Below the pieces are notes generated by a model. The model was not told the origin of the DNA. It worked only from the letters and a program-made list of their open reading frames with translations, and did no database searches. The translations under genes and the position numbers were made by a program. Of a stretch of DNA of 64,000 nt, positions 16,983 through 26,604 are shown piece after piece. Origin of the DNA: Verrucomicrobiales bacterium (GTDB lineage: Bacteria; Verrucomicrobiota; Verrucomicrobiia; Verrucomicrobiales; DEV007); the NCBI GenBank assembly GCA_016795505.1, contig JAEUHH010000065.1, forward strand, positions 1 to 64,000, written 5' to 3'. Position 1 is the stretch's first letter. The number at the start of each line of letters is the position of its first letter.

Positions 16983-17612
16983 TCAGCGCTGCTGCATCAC
17001 CTTGCCGGTCAGTTCGCCTCCGATCTCGGCGCCGCCCGTGTCGAGGATCAGGGCTTCCGCATCGAGTCCTTTGAGGAAACGGGTGCCGGGCTCAATGGTG
17101 AGGATGCCGCCGCGGAAGGTGACCTTTTCGTTGAACACTCCGCCGATCCACCATTGGCCGCCGACAAAGGCGATTTCGGTGGTGGTTTCCTTCGGTTCGT
17201 ACAGGACTGTGGAGCCAAAGTAAGCCGTCTTGGCGGCCGGGGCGGTGGTGACATTCTTGCCGGACAGCATCTCCCAGGCGAATCCCTGCCCGGTCGTCAG
17301 GTCGGTCTTCACGTGATTGAACCACAGGCCACCGCCCACCAGCGGCGCGAGAACGAGCAGCAGGATGACGACCAGACAGCCACCACAGCCGCAGCCTTTC
17401 CGGTTCTGGAGTGGTTCGTAGCCGTCGGTGGGATGGCGGCGATCCTTGGACTTCCGCTTGCGCTTCTCAGCCTTGGCTTTTTCCCGATTCACCGCGGCTT
17501 GCTGGTTGATGTCGCCAAAGCCGTCCGGCTTGGGCAACTCGATCGGCTTGATGGCTGGCGGGGTGGGTGGCTGTTCAGGCCGGTCCGGAGTGGGAGAGGT
17601 CGGATCGCTCAT
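16983..17612 (-). CDS. Single-span membrane protein of unknown function
   Basis: 209 residues. A Pro-rich N-terminus (1-25), a basic segment (EKAKAEKRKRKSKDRRH), then GCGCGGCLVVILLLVLAPLVGG (about 72-94) as one membrane span preceded by a cysteine cluster, and a C-terminal extracytoplasmic domain of beta-rich character. I do not recognise the family. The genes on both sides are convergent or separate, giving no functional hint. Confidence 0.7.
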   Translation of the reverse strand: MSDPTSPTPDRPEQPPTPPAIKPIELPKPDGFGDINQQAAVNREKAKAEKRKRKSKDRRHPTDGYEPLQNRKGCGCGGCLVVILLLVLAPLVGGGLWFNHVKTDLTTGQGFAWEMLSGKNVTTAPAAKTAYFGSTVLYEPKETTTEIAFVGGQWWIGGVFNEKVTFRGGILTIEPGTRFLKGLDAEALILDTGGAEIGGELTGKVMQQR

Positions 17613-17731
17613 GACGGGGCTCGGGATGGTTAACTGTTTCCCAATCGAAAAGCCAGATCGTGACCCCTGTCAACCAGGAAAAGCGCCCGACGGCTCACCA
17701 ATTGCCGGCTCTGTGGGCTGCCGAGGTGGGG

Positions 17732-18313
17732 TCAAAAGTAGTCCGGGGCATTCCCCGGCAGCCATTTGATGTTGCAGCCGGTGCTGGGCAGCCACGGGGC
17801 CGCCGGACCCGCGCCGGTTTCCAGCAGCGTGTCGATGGCGCGGGCCAGATCATCGCCAGTCGGGACACCCTTGCCGGGCCGGCTGGTGTCGTATTGACCA
17901 GCATAGGCGAGCCGCAAATCTCGGTCGAACAGGTAAAAATCCGGCGTGCAGGCCGCTGCATAGGCCTTTGCCACCGACTGATCGGCGTCGACCAGATAGG
18001 GAAAGTCCCAGCCGTGGGCCTCGGCGAAGCCCGGCATCCGGTCGGGCGCATCGGCGGGATACTTCGTGGTGTCGTTGGCATTGATCGCGATCGTCTGCAC
18101 GCCGCGGCCAGCCCAGTCGCGCGCGCGTCGGCCGAGCGACTCAGCCAGGTGGACGACGAAGGGGCAGTGGTTGCAGGCAAAGACGATGACCGTGGCCGCT
18201 TTTCCGTCCGCCAGATTCCCAAGCGAATGCCGGATGCCCCGCCCGTCGGGCAGGGCAAAATCGGGAGCGAGTGAGCCGGCTACGAGCCGGAAAGTGGAGG
18301 GGACTTCAGCCAT
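17732..18313 (-). CDS. Thioredoxin-fold protein (AhpC/TSA-redoxin type)
   Basis: 193 residues. PDFALPDGRG is followed by VIVFACNHCPFVVHL with a CNHC redox pair, the marker of the redoxin group found in many marine and soil bacteria. TPDFYLFDRDLRLAYAGQYD contains the cis-Pro loop, and the C-terminus carries the conserved GCNIKW found in this subgroup. No signal peptide, so probably cytoplasmic. Likely a thiol oxidoreductase or peroxidase; substrate unknown. Confidence 0.88.
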   Translation of the reverse strand: MAEVPSTFRLVAGSLAPDFALPDGRGIRHSLGNLADGKAATVIVFACNHCPFVVHLAESLGRRARDWAGRGVQTIAINANDTTKYPADAPDRMPGFAEAHGWDFPYLVDADQSVAKAYAAACTPDFYLFDRDLRLAYAGQYDTSRPGKGVPTGDDLARAIDTLLETGAGPAAPWLPSTGCNIKWLPGNAPDYF

Positions 18314-18517
18314 GGGGTGGAAAATAGGCCTCTCCAGGCATTCCTCAAACGCGAAGCGGCAGCGGAGCCGCTCAGGGAACAGGCGAGCTTTTATCGCTGA
18401 AATTACGGAAAATATGGTGAAATTGGCAGTTCAGGTCAGTCATCAGAGAGGCATTCGCTCTGGAACGGAGACGGAAAAGGTGGTTGGAGGCGGCTCGCTG
18501 CGGTGATAGCTTTTTTC

Positions 18518-18754
18518 ATGGACGACCATTCCACTGTCTCGCTGGAGCAAAAGCGACCGGCGCTCCACAAACTCATCGATGCGCTGCCCGCGGAGGAGTT
18601 GGGACTGGTGGAGCGTGTCCTCGAACGGTTGGAAATGGATCGGCTATGGCAGAGCGTGCAGGAGGGCTTTACGTCTGACTGGGAAGAAGGCAAATACGCG
18701 AGGCTCGATGAGATCATCCGGGAAGTCCGTGCCGAACGGCAGAACGCGGCATGA
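18518..18754 (+). CDS. Putative antitoxin of a PIN-type toxin-antitoxin pair
   Basis: 78 residues from the ATG at 18518 (a GTG five codons upstream is possible). LEQKRPALHKLIDALPAEEL followed by GLVERVLERLEMD looks like an amphipathic helical dimerisation segment, with an acidic C-terminus that could wrap the toxin. The stop overlaps the start of the PIN gene by 4 nt, the normal antitoxin-toxin coupling. Family not recognised; role inferred from context. Confidence 0.65.
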   Translation: MDDHSTVSLEQKRPALHKLIDALPAEELGLVERVLERLEMDRLWQSVQEGFTSDWEEGKYARLDEIIREVRAERQNAA

Positions 18755-19176
18755 TTGTGGTGTTGGATACGAATGTGGTGCTGCCTGCTCTCAATCAGCG
18801 GCATCCCTACGCCGACATCTTGAGGGCTTGGTATGCCCGCCAGTTGATTTGGGCGATTTCCACCGACATTCTGCTGGAGTATCAAGAGGTGGTGACGCGC
18901 CAGTCTGGTTCTGAACGCTGGCAGATGCTGGGCCGCTTGCTCGATCTGGCGGCGATCCATGGAGGTAACGTAAAGAGGGTTTCTCCCTCTTACTTCTTTC
19001 GCACCATCAGCGCTGACCGCGACGATGACAAATTCGCCGACTGTGCCATATCGGCGAACGCAGACTGGATCGTCACCAGCGACAGGCACTTTGATCCGCT
19101 CATTGGCAGCGGCTTTCGCCCTCAACCGATCGCGCCTGAGGCGTTAATTGTGACCGTTCTTGGAAGGCCGGCATGA
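18751..19176 (+). CDS. PIN-domain ribonuclease toxin
   Basis: 141 residues. MIVVLDTNVVLPAL has the first catalytic Asp (Asp6); ISTDILLEYQEVV supplies the acidic residue of the second motif; RDDDKFADCAISANADWIVT supplies the remaining Asp residues; TSDRHF closes the active site. This is the COG1569-type PIN family, in which toxins cleave RNA with Mg2+. It is directly coupled to the small upstream gene. Confidence 0.85.
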   Translation: MIVVLDTNVVLPALNQRHPYADILRAWYARQLIWAISTDILLEYQEVVTRQSGSERWQMLGRLLDLAAIHGGNVKRVSPSYFFRTISADRDDDKFADCAISANADWIVTSDRHFDPLIGSGFRPQPIAPEALIVTVLGRPA

Positions 19177-19338
19177 TTTCCGGGGCAACCATGGCTCGAT
19201 AGAGCCTTCTCCCGACGGTCGCGATCTTCGGGTAAGGGCGCACCTTTCTTCCGCGGTGTGTGTCGGCAGTGAATCCAGAGCTCGCCAGCGGAGTCGACAG
19301 GAAAGATGGCTTTATTATTTCCATAAATACAATATTTT

Positions 19339-20712
19339 ATGCGCACCGTGAACCCCAGCCAGCCATCTGTCCCCGCTCCCGACCTGCCGCGGTCTGCCAT
19401 GCCCGGTCGCGCTCGGACATGGCTGCGGTGGCTGGCAGTCGTTCTCCTGGCTGCTGCGGCGGTGTCCATGGGCAAGGCGGTCTCGAACGCGCTGCGACCG
19501 GATCGGAGCGACGATTTTCAATGGGACGCGGTGTCCCGGCTCGTGCAGGGGGAGAATCCCTACCGCGTCTTTCTCGACGCGCCGGATCGGCCGCGGGTCA
19601 CCACTGCGACTGCCAACAATCCCCCGCCAAACTACCCGATCACCGGCTTTGTCTTCCTCATTCCCTACGGTCTGCTCGATTGGTCGGCCGCCAAGGTCGC
19701 GTGGGCGGCGACGAATCTCGGCTGCGCGATATTCATCGTCATCGCGCTGGCCCGCCTCGCTGGACCAGCGGGCAGCGTGGCCCGGCTCTGGGGAGTGGTG
19801 GCCGGGTGTCTGATGCTTTGCTCGGCTCCGGCGCGGGACCAGATCTCTGCCGGGCAGCACACGCTGTTTTCCCTGGCCTGCCTGCTGGGAGCCTGGATGG
19901 CGGGGGAGAAGCCGTCGCTGCGGAGATGGCTGTCGCCGATGCTCATCGCTGCGGCGTGGCTGAAGTTTTCCGTCACCGTGCCGCTCACGCTGATCTTCCT
20001 GATTCGGGGCCGGTGGCGCGAGGCCGCGGGCGCGCTGGCGATCCATGTTGGGCTGCTTGGCTTGCTGTGCGGCTGGCTGAGGACCGGGCCGCTGGATCTG
20101 GTGGGGCAGTTCATCGACACGACCCGCATCGGCCTGTTCGGGCTCGGCCTGTACTCCAATGTCTGGGACACCCTCGCGATCGGTCGCGCCCTCGGGCCGG
20201 AGTGGCCGGTCATGGGGCCTGCCATCAGCCTCGTCTGCCTGATGGCGGCCGCGGTCGTCGCGTGGCGGGTGGGTCGCACGGGCGATCCCCTGGCGGCTCT
20301 CGGCTTGCTCGCGATCCCTGCCTGTCTGGTGGGATTTCACTTCCGCTACGATTTCGTCGTGCTCGCGCTGCCTCTGGCCTGGGTGCTCAGCCGACCCTTG
20401 CCGCGGATCGACCACGCCGCCGTCGGGTCCGTGGCGCTGGCCAACTGGTTCGGTGCCCGATGGATCGAAAAGCTCTTCTACCAATCCGCGGGCGGTCCCT
20501 ACGGCAATTGGGACACCGCCGGGATCGTCGGCATCGGTGTCATTTCCGGCTTCACCTGGCTGGTTATGGCTTGGTGGCTCGCCCGCGTCGCCACCCGACC
20601 CTCCTTTTTGGGCGAAGCCAGCGAAGTCCGGCCCGCCAGCCATCACATGCTCTCGCGAAGGGTGGGGCGGCGGCATGTCCAGCGGGCCGACGCCCGAGAC
20701 CGCCGGGGGTGA
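19339..20712 (+). CDS. GT87-like integral membrane glycosyltransferase (DUF2029)
   Basis: 457 residues with about ten hydrophobic segments. DDFQWDAVSRLVQGENPY near the N-terminus supplies an Asp next to the first periplasmic loop, and NPPPNYPITGFVFLIPYGLL resembles the 'PPxxPL' stretch of GT87 polyprenol-phosphate-mannose transferases. DRPRVTTATANN lies between. The C-terminal 45 residues after the last membrane segment are basic (MLSRRVGRRHVQRADARDRRG) and run into repeat-like DNA, so the natural end may be earlier. A near-leaderless AT-rich start region (TACAAT at 19328) precedes the ATG. Confidence 0.75.
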   Translation: MRTVNPSQPSVPAPDLPRSAMPGRARTWLRWLAVVLLAAAAVSMGKAVSNALRPDRSDDFQWDAVSRLVQGENPYRVFLDAPDRPRVTTATANNPPPNYPITGFVFLIPYGLLDWSAAKVAWAATNLGCAIFIVIALARLAGPAGSVARLWGVVAGCLMLCSAPARDQISAGQHTLFSLACLLGAWMAGEKPSLRRWLSPMLIAAAWLKFSVTVPLTLIFLIRGRWREAAGALAIHVGLLGLLCGWLRTGPLDLVGQFIDTTRIGLFGLGLYSNVWDTLAIGRALGPEWPVMGPAISLVCLMAAAVVAWRVGRTGDPLAALGLLAIPACLVGFHFRYDFVVLALPLAWVLSRPLPRIDHAAVGSVALANWFGARWIEKLFYQSAGGPYGNWDTAGIVGIGVISGFTWLVMAWWLARVATRPSFLGEASEVRPASHHMLSRRVGRRHVQRADARDRRG

Positions 20713-20809
20713 GAGAGTCGGCCCCTGATGGCTGCCCGCGCAGCATCCCGCTGGCGAAGGCGGCTACGACCGGGTTCAGGAGCGGCAGGCAAGAGCCGGA
20801 CGGGAAAGA

Positions 20810-21535
20810 TCACTCGTCCACGCCGCGTTCGCGTTCACTGGCGATGCCGGGATGGGGCTCAAGAAAGTCGGGGCGGATGACGTGTTTCAGGACCGTCCAT
20901 GCCAGGCCCGCGACCAGGTAGCCGATGCCGCCGAGGAGCAGGGGATTGTGGCGATCCTCCAGCGCCACCCAGCCGGCGAGGATGCCACCGGCGAAGAAGG
21001 CGCCGATGAGCAGGGTGGGCACGGCGATCTTCCAGCCGGGGATGTCGTAGCCGCGCAGCCGCATGCCGAGGTTCACCCCCAAGTCGGTGAACAGGCCGGT
21101 GAGGTGCGTGGTGCGCAGCACGAGTCCGCGGTAGCGGGTGGCGAGGGAGTTCTGCAAGCCGCAGGCCAGGGCCGACAGGCCGATGGCGCCCACCGGCTGC
21201 CGGGGCATCCACCACGCCGCCGCGATGAGCATCACGCCGATGCCGCAGATGGTGCGGCCGTAGGGGCGGGCGAGATCGAGAACCGGGTGGTGGATCAGCA
21301 GACCGCCGAGTCCGGCGCCGAGCAGGAAGGACAATGCCGCCGTGAGCACGCGGGCGATCTCCGGCGTGGTATCGGCCGACGAGGCCTTGGCCAGATCGAT
21401 GGACAGGCGCGAGATGTCGCCCGTGAGATGGCTGATGGACGCGCCGGCTTCAAGGAAGACACCGGTATTGGCAAAGGCGGCGCCAAACGCCAACAGGCCG
21501 CCGCCGAGGAGCACGAGTCGGGGAGAGTGATGCAT
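20810..21535 (-). CDS. DUF1275 (YoaK-type) membrane protein
   Basis: 241 residues from the ATG at 21535 (MHHSPRLVLLGGG). Six hydrophobic stretches. The segments ASISHLTGDISRLSIDLA and LRTTHLTGLFTDLGVNLG are the duplicated HxTGxxTDxG-like motif of DUF1275 proteins, a transporter-like family of unknown substrate. Upstream frame extensions are not conserved in character and were rejected. Confidence 0.85.
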   Translation of the reverse strand: MHHSPRLVLLGGGLLAFGAAFANTGVFLEAGASISHLTGDISRLSIDLAKASSADTTPEIARVLTAALSFLLGAGLGGLLIHHPVLDLARPYGRTICGIGVMLIAAAWWMPRQPVGAIGLSALACGLQNSLATRYRGLVLRTTHLTGLFTDLGVNLGMRLRGYDIPGWKIAVPTLLIGAFFAGGILAGWVALEDRHNPLLLGGIGYLVAGLAWTVLKHVIRPDFLEPHPGIASERERGVDE

Positions 21536-21955
21536 GGGGTGGGTGATTCGGAGCTGCCAATGTGATCGATGGGCGGCTCCGGTAAATGTAGACCCTTTGC
21601 CAAAAAGAATTGCCCGAAAAGAGCGAGCCAGAGCCTTCGCTGGCAAGGCGCGAACGAAGGAGCGCAGCGAGCCGACTCATGGCAAGAGCGGAATGAAGAA
21701 GCGCTTCAGGTCTGTAGTTGGTCGGGGGCGTGGGGCGGCACCGGCAACCGCGGTTCCGTCCGCGATCCTGGAGCGGAGCATCCTGCCGGTGGGCCAGACT
21801 TTACCGAAGAAGAGATCGCTGCGGGCAATGCCATTGCCGGTAAGGGAAGTGCCGAAGCGCCATTCGGTGACCTGCTAGCCGGATGCTGGGCTTTCGAGGA
21901 TGAGTAGCGGATGGTCGGAGCGATCGCAGGTGGTTTGGCACAGGAAGAGGGGCAA

Positions 21956-22001
21956 GACCGATGCAACCGGGTTGGATCGGAGACGAGACAGGGTTGAATC
22001 A
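21956..22001 (+). repeat. 46-bp palindromic element, copy C (intergenic)
   Basis: Begins GACCGAT, with cores ACCGGGT and ACAGGGT in the same orientation around GATCGGAGACG, ending AATCA. In the family frame it reads DRCNRVGSETRQG then a stop. It is the only feature I can name in the 950-bp gap 21536-22489; the rest holds AT/GC-mixed sequence with no supported gene. Confidence 0.8.
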
Positions 22002-22489
22002 AGTGGGGCGTTCCTGTTCTTTCTGTCAGGAAAGGGTGGCTGACCCGTAGCGGTGTGGCCCGATTGGCCTCGACGCGCCCTTGGCGAACGGCCAAATCAA
22101 ATCGATCCTGAGCCGCGCTCGCCAGAGTGCGGAAGTCGGTCCGGCCTTGCCACCGTTCCGGCGCACCCACGTCTGGCGAAGGCGGCCACGGCTTTTTAAA
22201 ACGCTCTAATTGCACCTTCAGAGGTGTCGATGGATGCCGAAGAGGCGAATCCTCGGTGGAAGAGATCTCCGGAAGCGAATCCTGTGGATGATTGAAGTCT
22301 CTGAAAAGGCGAGTCTGGCGGATCGCTTCAAAGCGTCATTTTTCCGCGGTATTCCACGCCTTCGGTGGGTGTCGCCTTCCTTGCCAAGTCCAACCGATTA
22401 AGCAGACTTCAACTCATGCCGTCCGCAGAGCGTGTGCGTGCCTGGGTGGTCAGAGGCAGATAAGGGCTGCCGAAAGGCGAAGAATCCCA

Positions 22490-23440
22490 TCAGCCCTTGG
22501 GCCACAGGAGGAAAAGATAGGCTCCGTAGCCGGCCAGGAGGATGGCCCCCTCGGTGCGGCTGACTTTGAGACCGGTCCAGAGCATGGGCAGAAGCAGGGC
22601 GGAGCAGCCGATCATCATGCCGTAGTCGAGCGGACGCACCCCGGCAGTCTGGATGGGGGTGAGCATGGAGGAAATGCCGAGGATGCAGAGAATGTTGAAG
22701 ATGCTGGAGCCGATGACATTGCCGAGGGCGATGTCGGGCTCTTTTTTCAGCGCGGCGACGACGGAGGTGGCGAGCTCGGGCATGCTGGTGCCGGCGGCGA
22801 TGATGGTGAGACCGATGACGGCTTCGCTGACGCCGAGATCGCGGGCGAGAGAGACGGCATTTTCCACCAGCAGATCGCTGCCGTAGACGAGCAGGCCGAG
22901 GCCGATGGCGATGAGCAGGATGTCGGTCCACCAATGGCCGGTCGGCTTGGGCATGCCTTCCTCGAACTCGGCCTCGATGGCGGCACTGGTGGTGCGGCGG
23001 GCGATGCGGACATTCATCACGGTGTAGGCGAGGAGCCCGGCGAAGAGGGCGGCTCCCTCGAGTCGCCCGAGATGGCCGTCCCACAACAGGGCGACGAGCA
23101 GGGCGGACAGCGCCACCATGATGGGGGTGTCGATCTTGATAAGCTGCCACTGGACAGCGACGGGGCAGATGATGGCGGTGAGGCCGAGGATGACGGCGAT
23201 GTTGAAAATATTCGACCCGACCACATTGCCGACGGTGATATCGCCCTGACCGGCGAGCCCGGCTTTGATGCTGACGACCAACTCGGGCGAACTGGTGCCG
23301 AAGGCGACGACGGTGAGCCCCACCATGAGCGGGGTGAGCCCGAGTTTCAGGGCCATGGACGAGCTGCCGCGGACCAATCCCTCAGCGCCGGCCACCAGGA
23401 GGGCGAGGGAGACGATGACAAGGAGGAGATCGATGAGCAT
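22490..23440 (-). CDS. CaCA-family Na+/Ca2+ exchanger (YrbG-like)
   Basis: 316 residues, ten to eleven hydrophobic segments. The two inverted alpha-repeats are clear: VVAFGTSSPELVVS with GNVVGSNIFN, and IIAAGTSMPELATS with GNVIGSSIFN. The Glu in each 'PEL' motif coordinates Ca2+ and Na+. An acidic cytoplasmic loop (AAIEAEFEEGMPKP) divides the halves. It would extrude Ca2+ in exchange for Na+ (or K+/H+). Single gene, transcribed in the same direction as the PHP gene upstream. Confidence 0.93.
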   Translation of the reverse strand: MLIDLLLVIVSLALLVAGAEGLVRGSSSMALKLGLTPLMVGLTVVAFGTSSPELVVSIKAGLAGQGDITVGNVVGSNIFNIAVILGLTAIICPVAVQWQLIKIDTPIMVALSALLVALLWDGHLGRLEGAALFAGLLAYTVMNVRIARRTTSAAIEAEFEEGMPKPTGHWWTDILLIAIGLGLLVYGSDLLVENAVSLARDLGVSEAVIGLTIIAAGTSMPELATSVVAALKKEPDIALGNVIGSSIFNILCILGISSMLTPIQTAGVRPLDYGMMIGCSALLLPMLWTGLKVSRTEGAILLAGYGAYLFLLWPKG

Positions 23441-23601
23441 TCTGAAGAAATCGGGGCTGGCGACGGCTGGGCGTCACCCGTAAGGGAGAAATGGCCCGGA
23501 GCAAGGGGAGGGCGGCATTTTTTCCGGAGTGCGAGGAGCCTTGATCTCCGGCTTCCTGAAAACGGGAAGCGGATTCCCGAAAGCCGAAAATACCCGGCCG
23601 A

Positions 23602-24915
23602 TCACTCCTTTCCGACCACCACCTGAGTCCAAGCCTGCTTTTTCTGCTCGGGGTAGGAGGGATTGGTGTGGCGGGCGGAGGCAGTGATGGTGGCGCGGAG
23701 GTAGAGCGCGTCGGCGGGCATGGTGAAGCGGGCAGTGAGGCCCTCGATCTCGGCGAACACCTCGCCGATGCCGTTTTTGCCGGCGGGCTGGGTGGCGTCG
23801 TAGTCCTGGCGCGTGCCGATGAAGGCGGTGCGGAAGGTGGCGTCGCCGTCGGGGCGGATCTTCACGGTGAGGGTGCGGCTGGCGGCATCCCAGGTGATGC
23901 GGTCGAGGTAAACGCCGGTGCTCGCGTAGAAGCGGCCGGCTTTCATGGCCTCGATCAGGGCGTCGCCGGTGAGCTTTTCCGATCCGACGACCACCCAGCC
24001 GCGGCCGGGCGAGACATCGCCGCCGTGGTAGGTGTGGGAATCGTCGGTGGCCACGCCGAGCAGGGGCGGGTAGCCGAGTTCGGCGAGGCGGATGGTGTTG
24101 GCGATGTCCCAGATGCGCTCGTCTCCGGGCCGGGTGGCGTCGCCGAGGTGGTTGACGCCGGGATGACCATTGTAAACCTCGAAGGCGCGGCCTTCGGCGA
24201 CGCGGGCCATCTCCTCGGCAGTCAGGGCCCACTGGAAATTGGGGTGGTTGAGATGGGCGAGGATGGGGGTGCCGGTCTTTTTCTCATGGGCATCGACACG
24301 CTGGAAAATGGTGCGCATGGCGACTTCGCCGCTCAGGCCTTCCTCCTTTTTCACCGCCGGGATCAGTTCGTCGCCGGGCAGGTTGACGGCATTGATGTGC
24401 ACCGGCTTGCCTTCGCCGCTGGAGCTGGTGATCTCCTCGGCCTGGACGACGAGGAACTCGCCTTCCTTTTCAAAAAGGGGACGGTATTCGTCGATGCGCT
24501 TCAGACGCACTTCGGTCTTTCCGCCATTGTCGCGGGTCTCGATCCAGCCGGGCTTCGAGGCGTATTGGGCCTGGTATTTCTGCATCGCGGTGCGGCCGAT
24601 GGCGCGCTGGCGCTTGGCGATGGCCTCGACATCCATCCATTTCTCGGTGGTGGCGAGGATGTTGTGATCGCTGAGGGCGATGAAGTCGTAGCCCTGATCG
24701 CGATACCAGCCGACGATCATCTCGGGAAAGTCGTTGCCGTCGCTCCACAGGGAATGGGTGTGGGTATTCCCGCGGAACCAGCCGGTGGTGTCGTGGTCGA
24801 AGCTGCCGCCGGCATCCTGCGAGGGCGCGGCGAAGGGAAACCAGACCCCGGCAGTGACGAGGATCAGGGCGGCGACGCCGGCGAGGGCGGGTTTGGTCGG
24901 GAAAGAAGGGGCCAT
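23602..24915 (-). CDS. PHP-domain metal-dependent phosphoesterase, membrane-anchored or secreted
   Basis: 437 residues from the ATG at 24915. A signal anchor (residues about 8-30, ALAGVAALILVTAGVWFPFA) precedes the PHP domain: GNTHTHSLWSDG (motif 1), FIALSDHN (motif 2), and GVATDDSHTYHGG (motif 4). Metal-ligand His and Asp residues are present. A beta-rich C-terminal region (LTVKIRPDGDATFR) follows. Such extracytoplasmic PHP proteins are common in PVC bacteria, with unknown substrates. The interval 24916-25304 contains nothing I can identify. Confidence 0.85.
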   Translation of the reverse strand: MAPSFPTKPALAGVAALILVTAGVWFPFAAPSQDAGGSFDHDTTGWFRGNTHTHSLWSDGNDFPEMIVGWYRDQGYDFIALSDHNILATTEKWMDVEAIAKRQRAIGRTAMQKYQAQYASKPGWIETRDNGGKTEVRLKRIDEYRPLFEKEGEFLVVQAEEITSSSGEGKPVHINAVNLPGDELIPAVKKEEGLSGEVAMRTIFQRVDAHEKKTGTPILAHLNHPNFQWALTAEEMARVAEGRAFEVYNGHPGVNHLGDATRPGDERIWDIANTIRLAELGYPPLLGVATDDSHTYHGGDVSPGRGWVVVGSEKLTGDALIEAMKAGRFYASTGVYLDRITWDAASRTLTVKIRPDGDATFRTAFIGTRQDYDATQPAGKNGIGEVFAEIEGLTARFTMPADALYLRATITASARHTNPSYPEQKKQAWTQVVVGKE

Positions 24916-25304
24916 GGGAGAGGGATAAGGCGAAATCGGCCCGGTTGACCATGGAAAAAGCGTGTTTTCGAAGGCGTATCTGCGCGACGGCGGATGTTCG
25001 GTGCCCTGAGCCCGAAAGCGGAAACCTCCTCGCCGGCTCACGCCGACGAGGAGGCATCGTCTCCAGCCTTGGTCAACCCTCCGGTGGACCGATCGGGTCC
25101 AGCCGGTGGGAAGAGTCTCACAAAAAGAAAATCCAACTCTTACTCGCGCTGTCAGGATCGCGGTGAGCGACGCCCTTCAGCATGGTGAGAGTATGCACCC
25201 TCCAAATGAACCGGGCTGCGCGCGGATTGTCGGGAGATGCGCAGGGTTTGCGCGGCGGGAAAAACATCCCCGAAAACGGCCGAAAATGAGCGGCCCCTCG
25301 GCTT

Positions 25305-26591
25305 TCAGAGCAGCCAGTCTTTCATCACCCGGCCCTCGCTGTAGGCGACGGGGCGGTTGATCGGGGTGTGGTATTCGATGGTGGGATCAATGCCGAGGGC
25401 CGTCTGCACGGTGGCGTGGAGATCGGCAACGGTCACGGGCTGGTCCGGGGCGCGGCTTTCCCCCGCCGGATCGGTGGCGCCGTGGACGTGGCCCGCCCGG
25501 AAGCCGCCGCCGGCGATCGCGACGCTGAATCCGTGTGGCCAGTGGTCGCGGCCTTCGACGGCGTTGACCTTGGGGGTGCGGCCGAATTCCGTGCCGCAGA
25601 TCACCACGGTGCGGTCGAGCAGCCCGCGGGCGATGAGATGGTCGATGAGGGCGGAGTAGGCCTGATCGAGGATCTCCGCCTGAGTGGCCTGGCCTTCCAG
25701 ATTGTTCACATGGGTGTCCCAGCCCCCCAGGGTGACCTCGACACAGCGCACCCCGGCCTCGATCAGGCGGGCCGCAGCGAGGCAGCCGCGGCCAAAGGGC
25801 GTGTCGCCCCAGACGGCGCGCTCGGAGGCGGGCACCTGATTCACGTCGAAGGCGGCGAGCTGCTCAGAGGTCATCATGCGCCGGGCCTGCTCCATCAGGG
25901 GGCGGTGCTGGGTGCGCTCGGCCGTCAGGTCGCCGGAGCGTCCCGCGGTGAAGGCCGACTCGACCACGGCGAGATCGTCGAGTCGCCGGACGAAGCGGTC
26001 GTCCGACACGCGGGCTTTCACATCGGGAATGGGCTGGGTGGGATCGCCGACTTTGAAGGCATCCCACTGCGCGCCGAGCGCTCCGCCCCGACTGGGCCAC
26101 TGGGAGTGGAGGATGGACACATGGGTGGGAATGTCGATCGGGGAGCCCGGCGACTCGTGACAGATCACGGCGCCGATGGAGGCGTGCTGGACCGATGGAT
26201 CCATCTGGTAGCCGGTCTTGATCTGATAGGTGGCGCGCTCGTGGTCGCCCTCTTTGCTGATGACCGAGCGGACCAGCAGGAGGTGGTCGAGCCGCTCCGC
26301 CAGGCGCGGCAGGGTCGCTCCGATCGACACGCCCGGCAGCCGGGTGGCGATGGCTTTGGCTCCGTGGGCAATCGGCGAGCCGGGGTGCGGGTCCCAGGTG
26401 TCCAGTTGGCTGATCCCGCCCTGCATCCAGAGGAGAATCACCGACTTCGGCGGTCCGTCGAGTTGCTCTCCTTGAATGGCCAGGCTGTCGGCCAGCGGAG
26501 TCAACCAGCCGAGCCCGGACAGGCCGGCGGCCTTCAGCAGAGTGCGGCGTTGCCAGTGATCGGAGCCGCAGAGGGAGGGAATCGGGGACAT
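25305..26591 (-). CDS. DUF1501 family protein (Tat-exported)
   Basis: 428 residues. A twin-arginine signal (WQRRTLLKAAGLSGLGWLTP) is followed by the sulfatase-like DUF1501 fold: VILLWMQGGISQLDTWDPHP, VVICGTEFGRTPKVN and GRDHWPHGFS. Function is unknown; these proteins are nearly restricted to Planctomycetes, Verrucomicrobia and relatives and always travel with DUF1549/DUF1553 genes. Here the partner lies immediately upstream (13 nt gap), so they form an operon. Probably periplasmic. Confidence 0.93.
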   Translation of the reverse strand: MSPIPSLCGSDHWQRRTLLKAAGLSGLGWLTPLADSLAIQGEQLDGPPKSVILLWMQGGISQLDTWDPHPGSPIAHGAKAIATRLPGVSIGATLPRLAERLDHLLLVRSVISKEGDHERATYQIKTGYQMDPSVQHASIGAVICHESPGSPIDIPTHVSILHSQWPSRGGALGAQWDAFKVGDPTQPIPDVKARVSDDRFVRRLDDLAVVESAFTAGRSGDLTAERTQHRPLMEQARRMMTSEQLAAFDVNQVPASERAVWGDTPFGRGCLAAARLIEAGVRCVEVTLGGWDTHVNNLEGQATQAEILDQAYSALIDHLIARGLLDRTVVICGTEFGRTPKVNAVEGRDHWPHGFSVAIAGGGFRAGHVHGATDPAGESRAPDQPVTVADLHATVQTALGIDPTIEYHTPINRPVAYSEGRVMKDWLL

Positions 26592-26604
26592 GATGGTGGG
26601 GCAA

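Noticed and set aside
19260-20921. A 553-codon plus-strand frame covering the GT87 gene
   Set aside because: It overlaps the clear membrane protein in another frame and is Arg/Gly-rich; the GT87-like frame has the hydrophobic pattern.
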